This document shows, piece by piece, positions 30,971 to 40,210 of a DNA stretch of 64,000 bases. Below the pieces are notes generated by a model, which was not told where the DNA came from, did no database searches, and saw nothing but the letters and a program-made list of their open reading frames with translations. Each line of letters starts with the position of its first letter. Position 1 is the stretch's first letter. Origin of the DNA: Atopomonas sediminilitoris (GTDB lineage Bacteria; Pseudomonadota; Gammaproteobacteria; Pseudomonadales; Pseudomonadaceae); assembly GCF_022601735.1 (NCBI RefSeq), contig NZ_JAKUMM010000001.1:124001-188000 (forward strand), written 5' to 3'. Position numbers and translations under genes: made by a program.

Positions 30971-31252
30971 ATGATTACAGTTAACGAATATTTCGCCGGT
31001 AAAGTTAAGTCGCTGGGCTTTGAGCTGAACCAAACGCCAGCCACGGTTGGCGTGATGGCGCCGGGCGAATACGAATTCGGCACCGGCAAAGCTGAAATCA
31101 TGCACGTGATTGCCGGCGCTTTGACCGTCAAGCTACCCGGCAGCGACAGCTGGGAAACCTTCGCCGCCGGCACACAATTTAATGTGCCAGGCGACAGCAA
31201 ATTCCAACTGCAAGTGGCTGTCGACACCGCCTACCTGTGCGAATACTGCTGA
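30971..31252 (+). CDS. ppnP: Pyrimidine/purine nucleoside phosphorylase PpnP
   Basis: 93-residue cupin-fold enzyme that splits nucleosides with phosphate. Diagnostic stretches are [26 protein letters not shown] (in part), [11 protein letters not shown] and [13 protein letters not shown]. Length equals E. coli YaiE/PpnP. ATG with AGGG upstream. Two hairpins follow. Confidence 0.94.
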   Translation: MITVNEYFAGKVKSLGFELNQTPATVGVMAPGEYEFGTGKAEIMHVIAGALTVKLPGSDSWETFAAGTQFNVPGDSKFQLQVAVDTAYLCEYC

Positions 31253-31280
31253 TCGGCGCCGAGCCCAACTGCAGGATTTA

Positions 31281-31300
31281 AGGCCGCTCCTATGCGGCCT
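31281..31300 (+). other. Hairpin downstream of ppnP
   Basis: AGGCCGC-TCCTAT-GCGGCCT, a 7-base perfect stem 28 bases after the ppnP stop, without a T-run. It is followed 11 bases later by a true terminator. The two together could be the 3' end of a small RNA or a processed mRNA end. Confidence 0.5.
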
Positions 31301-31311
31301 GTTAGCGAAGC

Positions 31312-31335
31312 AGCCGCTCTATTGAGCGGCTTTTT
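31312..31335 (+). terminator. Rho-independent terminator of ppnP
   Basis: AGCCGCTC-TATT-GAGCGGCT followed by a T-run (31331-31335). Confidence 0.9.
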
Positions 31336-31406
31336 CGTCAGCGTCACGCAAATGCAACACAATCGACTTATTGTCGCGCACGCATCCCAAGCCCAAGGAT
31401 ATGGAC

Positions 31407-32798
31407 ATGACACGCGACGACCTTCCGAGCTTTAGCAACGCTGTTTGCGCCCTGCTGTTTTTCTTGCTGGCCACCGCCCTTTATCTATGGCCTGTCAGCA
31501 GTTTTGCGAGCAACAGTCTACCGATTATCGATCCCAACCAGCCGGTGCTGCGCATCCAAGGCTCTAACACCATTGGCTCCGAACTATCACCGGCTTTAGT
31601 CGAGGCCCTGTTTAAGCAACAAGGCTTTAATCAGGTCACTCGCCGTCCCGGCAGCGTCGCCAACGAGCAACGCATCGAAGGCCGCAACGCCGTCGGCCAA
31701 AGCATCTTCGCCGAACTCGCAGCACACGGCTCCAGCACAGGGTTTGTTGGCTTAAGCGAAGGCACGACCGACATTGCCGCCGCCTCGCGTCCGATCAAAG
31801 ACAGCGAAGCGCAAGCACTGTTGAATTTAGGCGACTTAAAAAGCCAAGCGGCCGAGCACATCATCGCCATCGATGGCCTCGCCATCATCGTGCACCCCAG
31901 CAACCCGCTGCAGCAGACTGACACCGCCACTCTGGCACGCCTGTTTGCCGGCGAAATCAGCGATTGGTCTGAGGTAGGCGGCTCCGCCGGCCCGGTCAAG
32001 GTATATGCCCGCGATGAACAATCCGGCACCTTTGACACCTTTAACGAGCTAGTACTGAAAGCCAATGGCAAAGCCTTATCGCCAGAAGCCAAGCGCTATG
32101 AGTCGAGTGACCAGCTCTCCGACGACGTCAGCCGCGACCGTCATGCTATCGGCTTTATCGGCCTGCCCTACATCCGCCAAGCCAAAGCCTTGGCCGTAGC
32201 CGACGGTGAATCACAAGCGATGCAACCGCTGCCCACGCTGCTCGCCACCGAGGATTACCCGCTGTCGCGCCGCCTGTTTTTGTACCACAGCCCCAGTAAC
32301 ACCAACCCTTGGGTGCATGCGCTGATGACATTGGCCAACAGCCAGTCTGGCCAAGCGGTGGTAACGCAGTACGGCTTCATTGGCCAACACATTCAATCCA
32401 TGCACGTTGCCACCAACAAACGCATGCCGGCGGCGTATCAAGAGCTCAGCCAGCAAGCACAGCGCTTGTCGGTTAACTTCCGCTTTGCCGAAGGCAGCTC
32501 CAAACTCGACAACAAGGCCATGCGCGATATTCAGCGCGTGTTTGACTATCTGTATCAAGCCGACAAGCTGGAGCGCGATGTCGTATTGGTTGGTTTTGGC
32601 GATCCGAAAAAACTTGACCGCCCAGGCCGTGCCGAGCTGCTGTCGAAGCTGCGTACCATGGCCGTACGCCGTGAGCTGATTAAGCAGGGCGTGATGTTCC
32701 GCGACTACCTAGGCTTAGGCGCTGCGCTGCCGGTAGCGGCTAATGATGGCGACGAAGGCCGCAACAAGAACCGTCGTGTCGAGGTGTGGGTCTACTAA
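31407..32798 (+). CDS. PstS-like binding protein fused to C-terminal OmpA domain
   Basis: 463 residues. An N-terminal hydrophobic segment (NAVCALLFFLLATALYLW) acts as signal or anchor. Residues about 45-330 are a PstS-type phosphate-binding domain (RIQGSNTIGSELSPALVEAL, GLSEGTTDIAAASRPIK, ARDEQSGTFDTFNELVL). Residues about 350-463 are an OmpA peptidoglycan-binding domain (FRFAEGSSKLDNKAM, LVGFGDPKK, NKNRRVEVWVY). The design suggests a periplasmic ligand binder held to the wall. ATG at 31407 is preferred over 31401 because AAGGA then stands 8 bases upstream. It has no Pst transporter genes beside it and faces an MltF-like gene. Confidence 0.88.
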   Translation: MTRDDLPSFSNAVCALLFFLLATALYLWPVSSFASNSLPIIDPNQPVLRIQGSNTIGSELSPALVEALFKQQGFNQVTRRPGSVANEQRIEGRNAVGQSIFAELAAHGSSTGFVGLSEGTTDIAAASRPIKDSEAQALLNLGDLKSQAAEHIIAIDGLAIIVHPSNPLQQTDTATLARLFAGEISDWSEVGGSAGPVKVYARDEQSGTFDTFNELVLKANGKALSPEAKRYESSDQLSDDVSRDRHAIGFIGLPYIRQAKALAVADGESQAMQPLPTLLATEDYPLSRRLFLYHSPSNTNPWVHALMTLANSQSGQAVVTQYGFIGQHIQSMHVATNKRMPAAYQELSQQAQRLSVNFRFAEGSSKLDNKAMRDIQRVFDYLYQADKLERDVVLVGFGDPKKLDRPGRAELLSKLRTMAVRRELIKQGVMFRDYLGLGAALPVAANDGDEGRNKNRRVEVWVY

Positions 32799-32804
32799 GA
32801 CAAC

Positions 32805-32837
32805 TGAGCGTGACAGCCTTACAAGCTGTCACGCTCA
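32805..32837. terminator. 13-base perfect hairpin between convergent genes
   Basis: TGAGCGTGACAGC and GCTGTCACGCTCA enclose a 7-base loop. The right arm covers the last codons of the MltF-like gene. No T-run on either side. Confidence 0.55.
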
Positions 32838-34222
32838 CGATCAAAGGTTAAGTAGTACTTATTAACGCTGCTGACATAACTGACGCTGCCCATCCCCAGT
32901 TGTTCCATCGCTATACGCTCGACATGAAAAAACCAGCGATCCGGGTTTAAGCCACGCTGCCGCGCCTGCGCGCGCAAACCCTGCAAACGATGCGGGCCCA
33001 TGTTGTAAGCCGCCAGCATGAACGCCAAACGCTCATGCTCGGGAATCCGCGAGCTGGCAAAAAACTCACGCTTTAAGCGCGCCAAATAACGTGCGCCGGC
33101 TAAAGCGTTGCCCTCAAGGCTGGCGTACTGGCTAACGCCGACCGCTTTGGCCGCCACCGGCGTGACCTGCATCAAACCCGTAGCCCCGCCTTGGCCTCGC
33201 GCCGCTGGATTTAAGCTCGACTCTTTATAGGCCACCGCCACGAGCGCCAACCAATCGACGCCGGTTTCTTTGGCCGCCTTTTGTAACGCCGGTTTGATCT
33301 TGGCAATCCGTCCACGGTCTTGCCGTCCCAGCGGATAATGCACTCGATACAAACGCTGGTAGACCTGCCGAAACGCCTGATCTTGTGCCGGTGCGGCTTG
33401 ATATTGACGTAAAAACCGGTCGATCTGGCTTTGCAAACCCGTCGCCACCTCGGGGGCCACCCAAACCATGTTGTAGCTGCCGGGCAAGGCCAGCTGCGGA
33501 TCAATACGCAGCTTCTTTAAAACGCCCGCCCAACGCTCCGCAATCGGCAGCTCGACCCAGGTGTGGGCCAAAACGCCGGCATGCACCAACTCCAACACAT
33601 CCTCAACCGCCAGCGAGGGATCACCCCAGTCCACCGACACCGGCTCTAACTGCAGCTCGGCAAGGTGTTTGTTCAAGCTCGACACCGCCGCCGGCGCAAT
33701 ACTGCCGCGCGGCAACACCACCACCTTGCCGGCCAACTGCTCTAAGCGCTGATGACGACGTGTCGTGTAATGGCTCACCAACACCAAGGGCACTTGAATC
33801 TTGTACGGCCGACTGGGGCGCAACTCATCGGGTAAGCGTTTTAAATCAAGCAGCTCGCCCGGGGCGATAAAGTCACCACGATGCTGCTGTAGCGCCTTTA
33901 CCAACTCATCTTTGGGCAGTGGAATCAGTCGAAGGCGCACTTGCTTGGCGGCCGGTTGCCCGGTATTAAGAAAATCCACGAACGCTTCAACACGCAGGCT
34001 TTCCACGCCAATGGTTTGCCCGCGCACCTTGCCGGAGCTATTGCGGCTTTGATTGATCAGCACGCGCAACTCGCCGCTTTTGCGGATTTCCGTCAGATCA
34101 CGGAAACGCCATTTGGCATTACGCTGCCACGGGTCAAACGGCTCGACCACGCGTGCCGAGGCCTGCCCGAGCGGCAATAACCCAACGCACAACAGCAATA
34201 ACGCGCAGCCCAAATACCGCAT
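32819..34222 (-). CDS. MltF-like lytic transglycosylase with binding-protein domain
   Basis: 467 residues with a signal peptide (MRYLGCALLLLCVGLLPLGQASA). Residues about 45-280 resemble a family 3 solute-binding domain (SGELRVLINQSRNSSGKVRG). The C-terminal SLT domain carries catalytic Glu in YKESSLNP, then GLMQVTP and AAYNMGP. This two-domain plan is that of MltF, but the sequence is diverged, so it is likely a paralogue. A start at 34231 is possible; 34222 has GGAT at better spacing. Confidence 0.87.
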   Translation of the reverse strand: MRYLGCALLLLCVGLLPLGQASARVVEPFDPWQRNAKWRFRDLTEIRKSGELRVLINQSRNSSGKVRGQTIGVESLRVEAFVDFLNTGQPAAKQVRLRLIPLPKDELVKALQQHRGDFIAPGELLDLKRLPDELRPSRPYKIQVPLVLVSHYTTRRHQRLEQLAGKVVVLPRGSIAPAAVSSLNKHLAELQLEPVSVDWGDPSLAVEDVLELVHAGVLAHTWVELPIAERWAGVLKKLRIDPQLALPGSYNMVWVAPEVATGLQSQIDRFLRQYQAAPAQDQAFRQVYQRLYRVHYPLGRQDRGRIAKIKPALQKAAKETGVDWLALVAVAYKESSLNPAARGQGGATGLMQVTPVAAKAVGVSQYASLEGNALAGARYLARLKREFFASSRIPEHERLAFMLAAYNMGPHRLQGLRAQARQRGLNPDRWFFHVERIAMEQLGMGSVSYVSSVNKYYLTFDRERDSL

Positions 34223-34331
34223 TATCAACATCCATGAAGAAAGCTAACCCGCTCTGACTCAGGTGCCGCAAACAAGTTCAGCAGCCATGCTAAGCTGCGC
34301 GCGCTTTTTTACCGCACAGCCGGAGCGCACC

Positions 34332-35162
34332 ATGCAACTGATCGACATTGGCGTCAATCTTAGCAACAGCCAGTTTGATGATCGTCACGCCACTTTACTG
34401 GCTGACGCCATCGCTGCCGGTGTCGGGCAATGGTTATTAACCGGCACCAGTCTGACGGAAAGCGCCGCCGTGCTGGCGCTGGCCGAGCAACTCGACCCGC
34501 CAGCGCAGCGTTTGCTGTGCACAGCTGGCGCCCATCCGCATGATGCCAAAAGCTGGCACAGCACCACCCTGAGCGAACTCAAGACCCTGCATCAGCACAG
34601 CCGCGTGCGTGCCGTGGGTGAATGCGGCCTGGACTTCAACCGCGACTTCTCGCCACGTCCGCAGCAAGAGCACGCCTTACACGCGCAACTGGAACTGGCC
34701 GCCGAGCTCGGCAAGCCGGTGTTCTTGCATGAACGCGACGCCAGCGAACGATTGCTCGGCATTGTCCGCGAATACCGCGATGCGCTAAACGGTGCCGTCG
34801 TGCACTGCTTTACCGGCGACAAAGCTGCGTTATACGCCTATCTGGATTTGGATTTACACATCGGCATCACCGGCTGGATTTGCGACGAACGCCGCGGGCA
34901 AAACCTGCAAGGCTTGGTCAAGAACATCCCCAGCGGCCGTTTGTTACTAGAAACCGACGCCCCCTACCTACTGCCACGTAGCCTGCGGCCCAAACCCAAA
35001 AGCAACCGCAACGAGCCGCAGTACCTGACGTGGATTGCTCAGGAAATCGCCCGTTTACGCGGCGAAACCGCACCAGCGCTGGCGGCGCACACCACGCAAG
35101 CGGCACAGCAATTGTTTGGCTTTGCCGCCTTGCCACTGAGGGAAGCAACGCCCGAACACTAA
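34332..35162 (+). CDS. tatD: TatD 3'-5' exonuclease/DNase
   Basis: 276 residues. Very close to E. coli TatD in pattern: [38 protein letters not shown]-type segment ([14 protein letters not shown]), [29 protein letters not shown] and [11 protein letters not shown], which supply the metal ligands. TatD degrades single-stranded DNA and RNA and helps repair of oxidative damage. ATG at 34332 follows GGAGCG. There are no tatABC genes beside it. Confidence 0.94.
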   Translation: MQLIDIGVNLSNSQFDDRHATLLADAIAAGVGQWLLTGTSLTESAAVLALAEQLDPPAQRLLCTAGAHPHDAKSWHSTTLSELKTLHQHSRVRAVGECGLDFNRDFSPRPQQEHALHAQLELAAELGKPVFLHERDASERLLGIVREYRDALNGAVVHCFTGDKAALYAYLDLDLHIGITGWICDERRGQNLQGLVKNIPSGRLLLETDAPYLLPRSLRPKPKSNRNEPQYLTWIAQEIARLRGETAPALAAHTTQAAQQLFGFAALPLREATPEH

Positions 35163-35212
35163 GCGGGTCGACCGCTGCCCACCCTGTTCTCAACCAAAGG
35201 TCTAAATGCCTG

Positions 35213-35226
35213 TGACTGAGCAGTCA
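35213..35226. promoter_or_regulatory. Palindrome upstream of the OprD-family porin
   Basis: TGACTG-AG-CAGTCA, a perfect 6+2+6 inverted repeat 74 bases before the porin start. It may be an operator. No regulator identified. Confidence 0.35.
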
Positions 35227-35299
35227 TGCTTTAGTGGCTGCGCCAATCACTGCGCTCACGTTGAGCGCACCGCACAGCAAGATCGAGGAGAACAACAAG

Positions 35300-36547
35300 A
35301 TGCAACGATCCCCCTTGGCACGCGCTATTGTCCTTGGCGCTTTAAGTGCAGGCGTGTTGCTGCCTAGCCTAGCTCAGGCCGACTTTATTAAAGACAGCAA
35401 AGCCAGCGTGCAACTGCGCAACTTCTACTTTAACCGTGACTTTCGCGACGTAGCCTCTAACAAGCAATCCAAGCGTGAAGAATGGGCGCAAGGCTTTATC
35501 TTCAAAGCCGAATCGGGCTACACCGAAGGCACCGTTGGCTTTGGCTTGGATGTGTACGCAGGGCTCGGTTTGAAGCTCGATAGCAGTGACGAACGTGCCG
35601 GCTCTAACCTGCTGCCAAACAGCTACGGCGACGAAGGCCCAGGGGCCTACTCAGAAGCGACCGGCGCGGTGAAAGCGAAACTGTCGAAAACCGAACTCAA
35701 AGTGGGCGGCTTGATGCCCAAGTTACCCATCGTTTCCTCCGGTGATTCACGCCTGTTGCCGCAATTTTTTACCGGTGGCCTGCTGAGTTCGATGGAAGTC
35801 GACGGCCTGAGCCTCAACGGCGGTCAACTGCGCGAAGTCAACTTCCGCGACTCGACCAACCTAGAAGACATCCGCGCCAGCAACTACAAAACCAGCAAAG
35901 GCAGCGATCGCTACAACTTTGCCGGCGGCGATTACGCCATCACCAGCACCACCAAAGTGGGCGCTTGGTACGGCGAGCTGGAAGACATCTACGATCAATC
36001 CATGCTCAACCTGATACACAACCAAGCTGTGGGCGACTGGAACTTTGGCCTAAACCTCGCTTGGTTTGACTCCAGCGACAACGGCAACAAGCTCGGCGGC
36101 AAGATTGATAACGAACTGACCTCAGTGAACCTCAGCGCCGCCACCGGCGCTCATAAATTCACCGTGGGCTATCAAGACAGCGACGGCAAGAACCCCTTCC
36201 CGTTTCTGCAAGAAACCGATCCCTACATCGTCAACTACATTCAAATTCTGGATTTCACCCGTGCTGACGAGCAGTCCTGGCAAGCGCGTTACGACATCAA
36301 CTTTGCCAACTACGGCGTGCCCGGCTTGGCTGCCTTTGTGCGCTATGTCAGCGGTGACAACTTCAGCACCAGCACGAAGAATGATGCGCAAGAGTGGGAG
36401 CGTGACATCGACGTGAGCTACACCATTCAAGAAGGCACCTTCAAGAACCTCGGTTTCCGTTGGCGCAACGCTATGGTGCGCTCGGACGCCGCCGGCGACT
36501 TGGATGAAAACCGCTTGATCGTCTCCTACACCGTGCCCTTACTGTAA
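35300..36547 (+). CDS. OprD-family outer-membrane porin
   Basis: 415 residues with a signal peptide (MQRSPLARAIVLGALSAGVLLPSLAQA). Mature chain begins DFIKDSKASVQLRNFYFNRD, the N-terminal strand signature of OprD proteins, with GFIFKAESGYTEGTVGFGLDVYAGLG and GGLMPKLPIVSSGDSRLLPQ (in part) following. OprD-type channels take up amino acids or small carboxylates; the substrate cannot be told here. ATG at 35300 has GAGGAG upstream. Followed by a strong terminator. Confidence 0.93.
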   Translation: MQRSPLARAIVLGALSAGVLLPSLAQADFIKDSKASVQLRNFYFNRDFRDVASNKQSKREEWAQGFIFKAESGYTEGTVGFGLDVYAGLGLKLDSSDERAGSNLLPNSYGDEGPGAYSEATGAVKAKLSKTELKVGGLMPKLPIVSSGDSRLLPQFFTGGLLSSMEVDGLSLNGGQLREVNFRDSTNLEDIRASNYKTSKGSDRYNFAGGDYAITSTTKVGAWYGELEDIYDQSMLNLIHNQAVGDWNFGLNLAWFDSSDNGNKLGGKIDNELTSVNLSAATGAHKFTVGYQDSDGKNPFPFLQETDPYIVNYIQILDFTRADEQSWQARYDINFANYGVPGLAAFVRYVSGDNFSTSTKNDAQEWERDIDVSYTIQEGTFKNLGFRWRNAMVRSDAAGDLDENRLIVSYTVPLL

Positions 36548-36561
36548 AGCGACACACCAAG

Positions 36562-36592
36562 AAAAAGCCCGGCACACAAGGCCGGGCTTTTG
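36562..36592. terminator. Bidirectional terminator porin/amt
   Basis: AAAAGCCCGGC-ACACAAG-GCCGGGCTTTT, an 11-base perfect stem with A and T runs on the outer sides. Confidence 0.92.
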
Positions 36593-36607
36593 GTTAGCGA
36601 TGAGGCA

Positions 36608-37816
36608 TTAGTCGTCGCTGATCGCACCGATCTTGTGAATCGACAAATCAGCACCGTTGAACTCTTGCTCTTGATCCAAGCGAATGCCAACAACCGCTTT
36701 CAAGCCGCCGTAAATCAGCAAACCACCGACCAAAGCAATCGCCACGCCCGCTGCCGAACCGACCAACTGGCTGGCAAAGCTAACACCGCCCAAACCACCT
36801 AACGCCTCTTGACCGAAGATGCCACAGGCAATGCCGCCCCACACGCCGCACAGGCCATGCAGCGGCCATACACCCAGCACATCGTCGATCTTCCAACGGT
36901 TCTGAGTCAGGGTGAAGGTAAACACAAACAAGGCACCGGCCACCAAACCTGTCGCCAACGCACCAACAGGGTGCATTAAGTCTGAACCGGCACACACGGC
37001 AACTAGGCCAGCCAACGGGCCGTTGTGTAAGAAGCCCGGGTCATTACGGCCCACCACCAGCGCGGCAATGGTGCCGCCGACCATGGCCATCAACGAGTTC
37101 ACGGCCACCAAGCCGCTGATTGCCTCAACGGTTTGCGCGCTCATCACGTTAAAGCCAAACCAGCCGACAATGAGGATCCATGAGCCCAGCGCCAAGAACG
37201 GAATGTTCGACGGCGCAAAAGCCACCACACGACCATCGCGATAACGGCCATTGCGCTGCCCCAGCATCAGCACCGCGCCAAGGGCCAGCCAGCCACCCAC
37301 CGCATGCACCACAACAGAGCCGGCAAAATCATGGAAGCCGGCACCAAACTGCGCTTCAAGCCAGCCTTGGAAGCCGTAGTTGCCGTTCCAAATCATGCCT
37401 TCAAAGAAGGGATAAACAAAAGCCACCACCAGCGCCGTTGCCACCAACTGCGGAACGAAGCGTGCCCGCTCGGCGATGCCGCCGGAGATAATCGCCGGAA
37501 TTGCCGCCGCAAAGGTCAGCAAAAAGAAGAACTTCACCAAGGCATAACCGTTTTCACCGGTCAGCTCAGCAGCAGGCGCCATAAAGGTCACGCCATACGC
37601 CACCCAGTAACCGATAAAGAAGTAGGCCAAGGTTGAAACAGCAAAATCACTGATGATCTTTGACAGCGCGTTCACTTGGTTTTTCAGGCGAACAGTGCCC
37701 ACTTCCAAGAAAGCAAAACCAGCGTGCATGGCCAGCACCATGATCGCGCCCATCAAGATAAACAGCGTGTTCGAGCCGTGGACCAGGGTTTCCACAGCAC
37801 TGTGCAAGTTTTCCAT
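36608..37816 (-). CDS. amtB: Ammonium transporter (Amt family)
   Basis: 402 residues, about 11 membrane helices, no cleavable signal peptide. Twin-histidine pore signature is present: FHDFAGSVVVHAVGG and DVLGVWPLHGLCGVWGG. N-terminal ILMGAIMVLAMHAGFAFLEVG is characteristic of Amt proteins. No glnK lies beside it, so its PII control, if any, uses a distant gene. The start at 37816 (MENLHSAV) follows GGGGAA; an upstream GTG or ATG extension is not supported. Confidence 0.94.
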   Translation of the reverse strand: MENLHSAVETLVHGSNTLFILMGAIMVLAMHAGFAFLEVGTVRLKNQVNALSKIISDFAVSTLAYFFIGYWVAYGVTFMAPAAELTGENGYALVKFFFLLTFAAAIPAIISGGIAERARFVPQLVATALVVAFVYPFFEGMIWNGNYGFQGWLEAQFGAGFHDFAGSVVVHAVGGWLALGAVLMLGQRNGRYRDGRVVAFAPSNIPFLALGSWILIVGWFGFNVMSAQTVEAISGLVAVNSLMAMVGGTIAALVVGRNDPGFLHNGPLAGLVAVCAGSDLMHPVGALATGLVAGALFVFTFTLTQNRWKIDDVLGVWPLHGLCGVWGGIACGIFGQEALGGLGGVSFASQLVGSAAGVAIALVGGLLIYGGLKAVVGIRLDQEQEFNGADLSIHKIGAISDD

Positions 37817-38195
37817 TACGTTTGTTCCCCGCAATTGCTTTGCGCACCAGGAAGCATCACCAACTCAATCAAAGCACCCTTTAGGTGCATCAATTATGCA
37901 AAGCCAGCAACCGCGACACCCGCGTTTCGCCTATCTGGAGCACAGTCAGCGCTGCACTCCAGCCCCACAAAGCCTTGTTAATCAACTGTTTTATAGGTTT
38001 TCTATACTTCGCTGCAGATCAAGCACCGACTCAGTGCACGCACTTTTCCACAGCAAGCACCACGATCAAGCACAAAGCATGCCGGCAAAGGCCAGTGCGC
38101 ACCTATTTAGCGCAATAACAAAGTGGTTTCGATGATTTATCCGCGCGCCACAAGCCGCTAAGCTTGCGTAAAGCTCGGCCAACTTAGGAGGACAC
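37817..38195. other. 379-base intergenic region between divergent amtB and dgt
   Basis: No gene is supported here. It contains a small inverted repeat GCACC-CTTTA-GGTGC at 37874-37888 overlapping TGCAT-CAATT-ATGCA at 37886-37900, about 60-85 bases upstream of amtB, and an AGGAGG ribosome site for dgt at 38187-38192. I found no sigma-54 promoter for amtB. Confidence 0.6.
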
Positions 38196-39524
38196 TTGGA
38201 CTGGACTACCCTGCTCTGCCGCGAACGCTTGGGCAAAGCCTCGCAAGGCAGCGAAGAACTCGGCCGCACCCCGTTTCATAAAGACCACGACCGTGTGATT
38301 TTCTCCGGCGCATTTCGCCGGCTTGGCCGCAAAACCCAAGTACACCCCGTGGCCAGCAATGACCACATCCACACCCGCCTCACCCACAGCCTTGAAGTGG
38401 GCTGCGTTGGTCGCTCGTTGGGCATGCGAGTCGGTGAGATCTTACGCAACGACATGCCCAGCTGGTGCTCGCCGGCTGATCTGGGCGTTATCGTGCAATC
38501 AGCCTGTTTGGCCCATGACATTGGCAACCCGCCCTATGGCCACTCGGGCGAAGATGCCATCCGCAACTGGTTCCAGCAGGCGCACCGCCAAGGCCTGCTC
38601 GATCAACTGGCTGAGCACGAGCGTGATGACTTGCTGCACTTCGAAGGCAATGCGCAAGGCTTTCGCGTGCTGACGCAGCTGGAGTACCACCAGTTCGACG
38701 GTGGCATGCGCCTGACTTACGCCACCCTCGGCACGTATCTGAAGTATCCGTGGACGGCCAGCCACGCGGACACCCAAGGCTACAAGAAGCACAAATTCGG
38801 CTGCTATCAATCCGAGCTACCTCTGCTTAAACAGGTTGCTGAACGCCTAGGCCTACCCGAAGTGGCCCCTAATCGCTGGGCACGCCACCCCTTGGTGTAC
38901 TTGATGGAGGCCGCCGATGACATCTGCTACGGCCTGATTGACCTTGAAGATGGTCTAGAAATGGAGCTACTGGACTATCCCGAAGTCGAAGCATTACTGC
39001 TGGACCTGGTCGGTGATGACCTGCCGCAAACTTACCGTCAACTCGGCGAGCATGATTCGATCCGCCGCAAACTGGCGATTCTGCGTGGCAAAGCCATCGA
39101 GCATTTAACCAATGCCGCCGCCGACGCTTTCGTGGCGCAACAACCCGCTCTACTCAACGGCGAACTTAAAGGCGACTTAGTCGAGCACATGCATGAACGC
39201 GCCAAGCGCTGTGTCCTCAAAGCCAAAGAGTTAGCCCGCCAGAAAATTTTCCAAGACAAGCGCAAAACCCTGCACGAGATTGGCGCCTACCGCACCCTAG
39301 AGGTATTGCTCGAAGCCTTTACCACAGCCAGCCTAGCGCAATCACGCAGCGAAGAGCTGAGCTTTCGCCATCGCCGCACCCTCGACTTAATGGGCAATAA
39401 TGCCCCTCAGCCAGGTGCCGACCCTTACACCGCGCTACTACGCGTGATTGACTTCATCGCCGGCATGACCGACAGCTACGCCGCACACATGGCGCAAGGT
39501 CTGGTTGGCAACAACACCCTTTAA
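38196..39524 (+). CDS. dgt: Deoxyguanosinetriphosphate triphosphohydrolase-like protein (TTG start)
   Basis: 442 residues, HD-domain dNTP triphosphohydrolase of the type 2 group. Metal-binding motifs: [26 protein letters not shown] and, later, [20 protein letters not shown]-terminal [20 protein letters not shown] is family-typical. The start is TTG at 38196, with a perfect AGGAGG 5 bases upstream; no in-frame ATG fits. The nitrobindin-like gene follows after 17 bases. Confidence 0.95.
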   Translation: MDWTTLLCRERLGKASQGSEELGRTPFHKDHDRVIFSGAFRRLGRKTQVHPVASNDHIHTRLTHSLEVGCVGRSLGMRVGEILRNDMPSWCSPADLGVIVQSACLAHDIGNPPYGHSGEDAIRNWFQQAHRQGLLDQLAEHERDDLLHFEGNAQGFRVLTQLEYHQFDGGMRLTYATLGTYLKYPWTASHADTQGYKKHKFGCYQSELPLLKQVAERLGLPEVAPNRWARHPLVYLMEAADDICYGLIDLEDGLEMELLDYPEVEALLLDLVGDDLPQTYRQLGEHDSIRRKLAILRGKAIEHLTNAAADAFVAQQPALLNGELKGDLVEHMHERAKRCVLKAKELARQKIFQDKRKTLHEIGAYRTLEVLLEAFTTASLAQSRSEELSFRHRRTLDLMGNNAPQPGADPYTALLRVIDFIAGMTDSYAAHMAQGLVGNNTL

Positions 39525-39541
39525 CTCAAGAGAGACAGCCA

Positions 39542-40123
39542 ATGAGTGACACCCCCACCGACGCTATCGACTTTGGCCCCCTAACCGGCCTACTCGGCAC
39601 TTGGATTGGCGACAAAGGCGTTGATAAATCCCCCGAGCCGGACGGCGAAGAGCGCAGCCCGTATTACGAAATCATCACCTTCAGCAGCGCCGATGATGTT
39701 GATAACGCCGAAGAGCAGGAACTGGTCGCCGTGCATTATCGGCAGCTCGTCAGCCGCAAAAGCAACGACAAAATCTTCCACGATGAATCAGGCTACTGGA
39801 TCTGGGACGACGACAATCAACTGCTGATGAACTGCTTTGCCATTCCACGCGGCATTAGCATCACCGCCGGCGGAAGCGCCGAGGAAGGCTCAAGCGACGG
39901 GCAAGACAGCACCATTTTGCACGTTAAGGCTGCGCTTGGAGATGCCGACTGGCCAATCGCTCAGTCGCCCTTTCTGCGCGATAAGGCGCGTACGGTATCG
40001 TTTGAGCGCACATTCACCCTGCAGGGCGACAGCCTGATCTACAAACAAACCACCGTGCTAGAAATTTATGGCCGCACCTTTGAGCACACCGACATCAATC
40101 GGCTAACGCGCGCCGAAGACTAA
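39542..40123 (+). CDS. Nitrobindin-like heme-binding beta-barrel protein (THAP4/DUF1794 family)
   Basis: 193 residues. LTGLLGTWIGDKGVD at the N-terminus is the GxWxGxG signature of the family, and the C-terminal RTFEHTDINRLTR carries a histidine at the position used for heme binding in relatives. A central acidic insertion (DDVDNAEEQE) is seen. Heme binding and any role in nitric oxide or peroxynitrite handling are inferred from the family. Likely co-transcribed with dgt and followed by a terminator. Confidence 0.85.
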   Translation: MSDTPTDAIDFGPLTGLLGTWIGDKGVDKSPEPDGEERSPYYEIITFSSADDVDNAEEQELVAVHYRQLVSRKSNDKIFHDESGYWIWDDDNQLLMNCFAIPRGISITAGGSAEEGSSDGQDSTILHVKAALGDADWPIAQSPFLRDKARTVSFERTFTLQGDSLIYKQTTVLEIYGRTFEHTDINRLTRAED

Positions 40124-40141
40124 ACAATAAATACAAAGCAT

Positions 40142-40174
40142 AAAAAAACCCGCAGCTCAGGCTGCGGGTTTTTT
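40142..40174. terminator. Bidirectional terminator
   Basis: AAAAAACCCGCAGC-TCAG-GCTGCGGGTTTTTT, a 14-base perfect stem with terminal A and T runs. Confidence 0.95.
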
Positions 40175-40210
40175 GTTGCGGCGGCTTAACGCCCGCCGCG
40201 ACTCAGGCCA

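Noticed and set aside
30815-31105. N-terminal extension of the beta-hydroxyacid dehydrogenase
   Set aside because: The extension crosses the intergenic palindrome and the ppnP start; ATG at 30814 has a good ribosome site and the conserved N-terminus.
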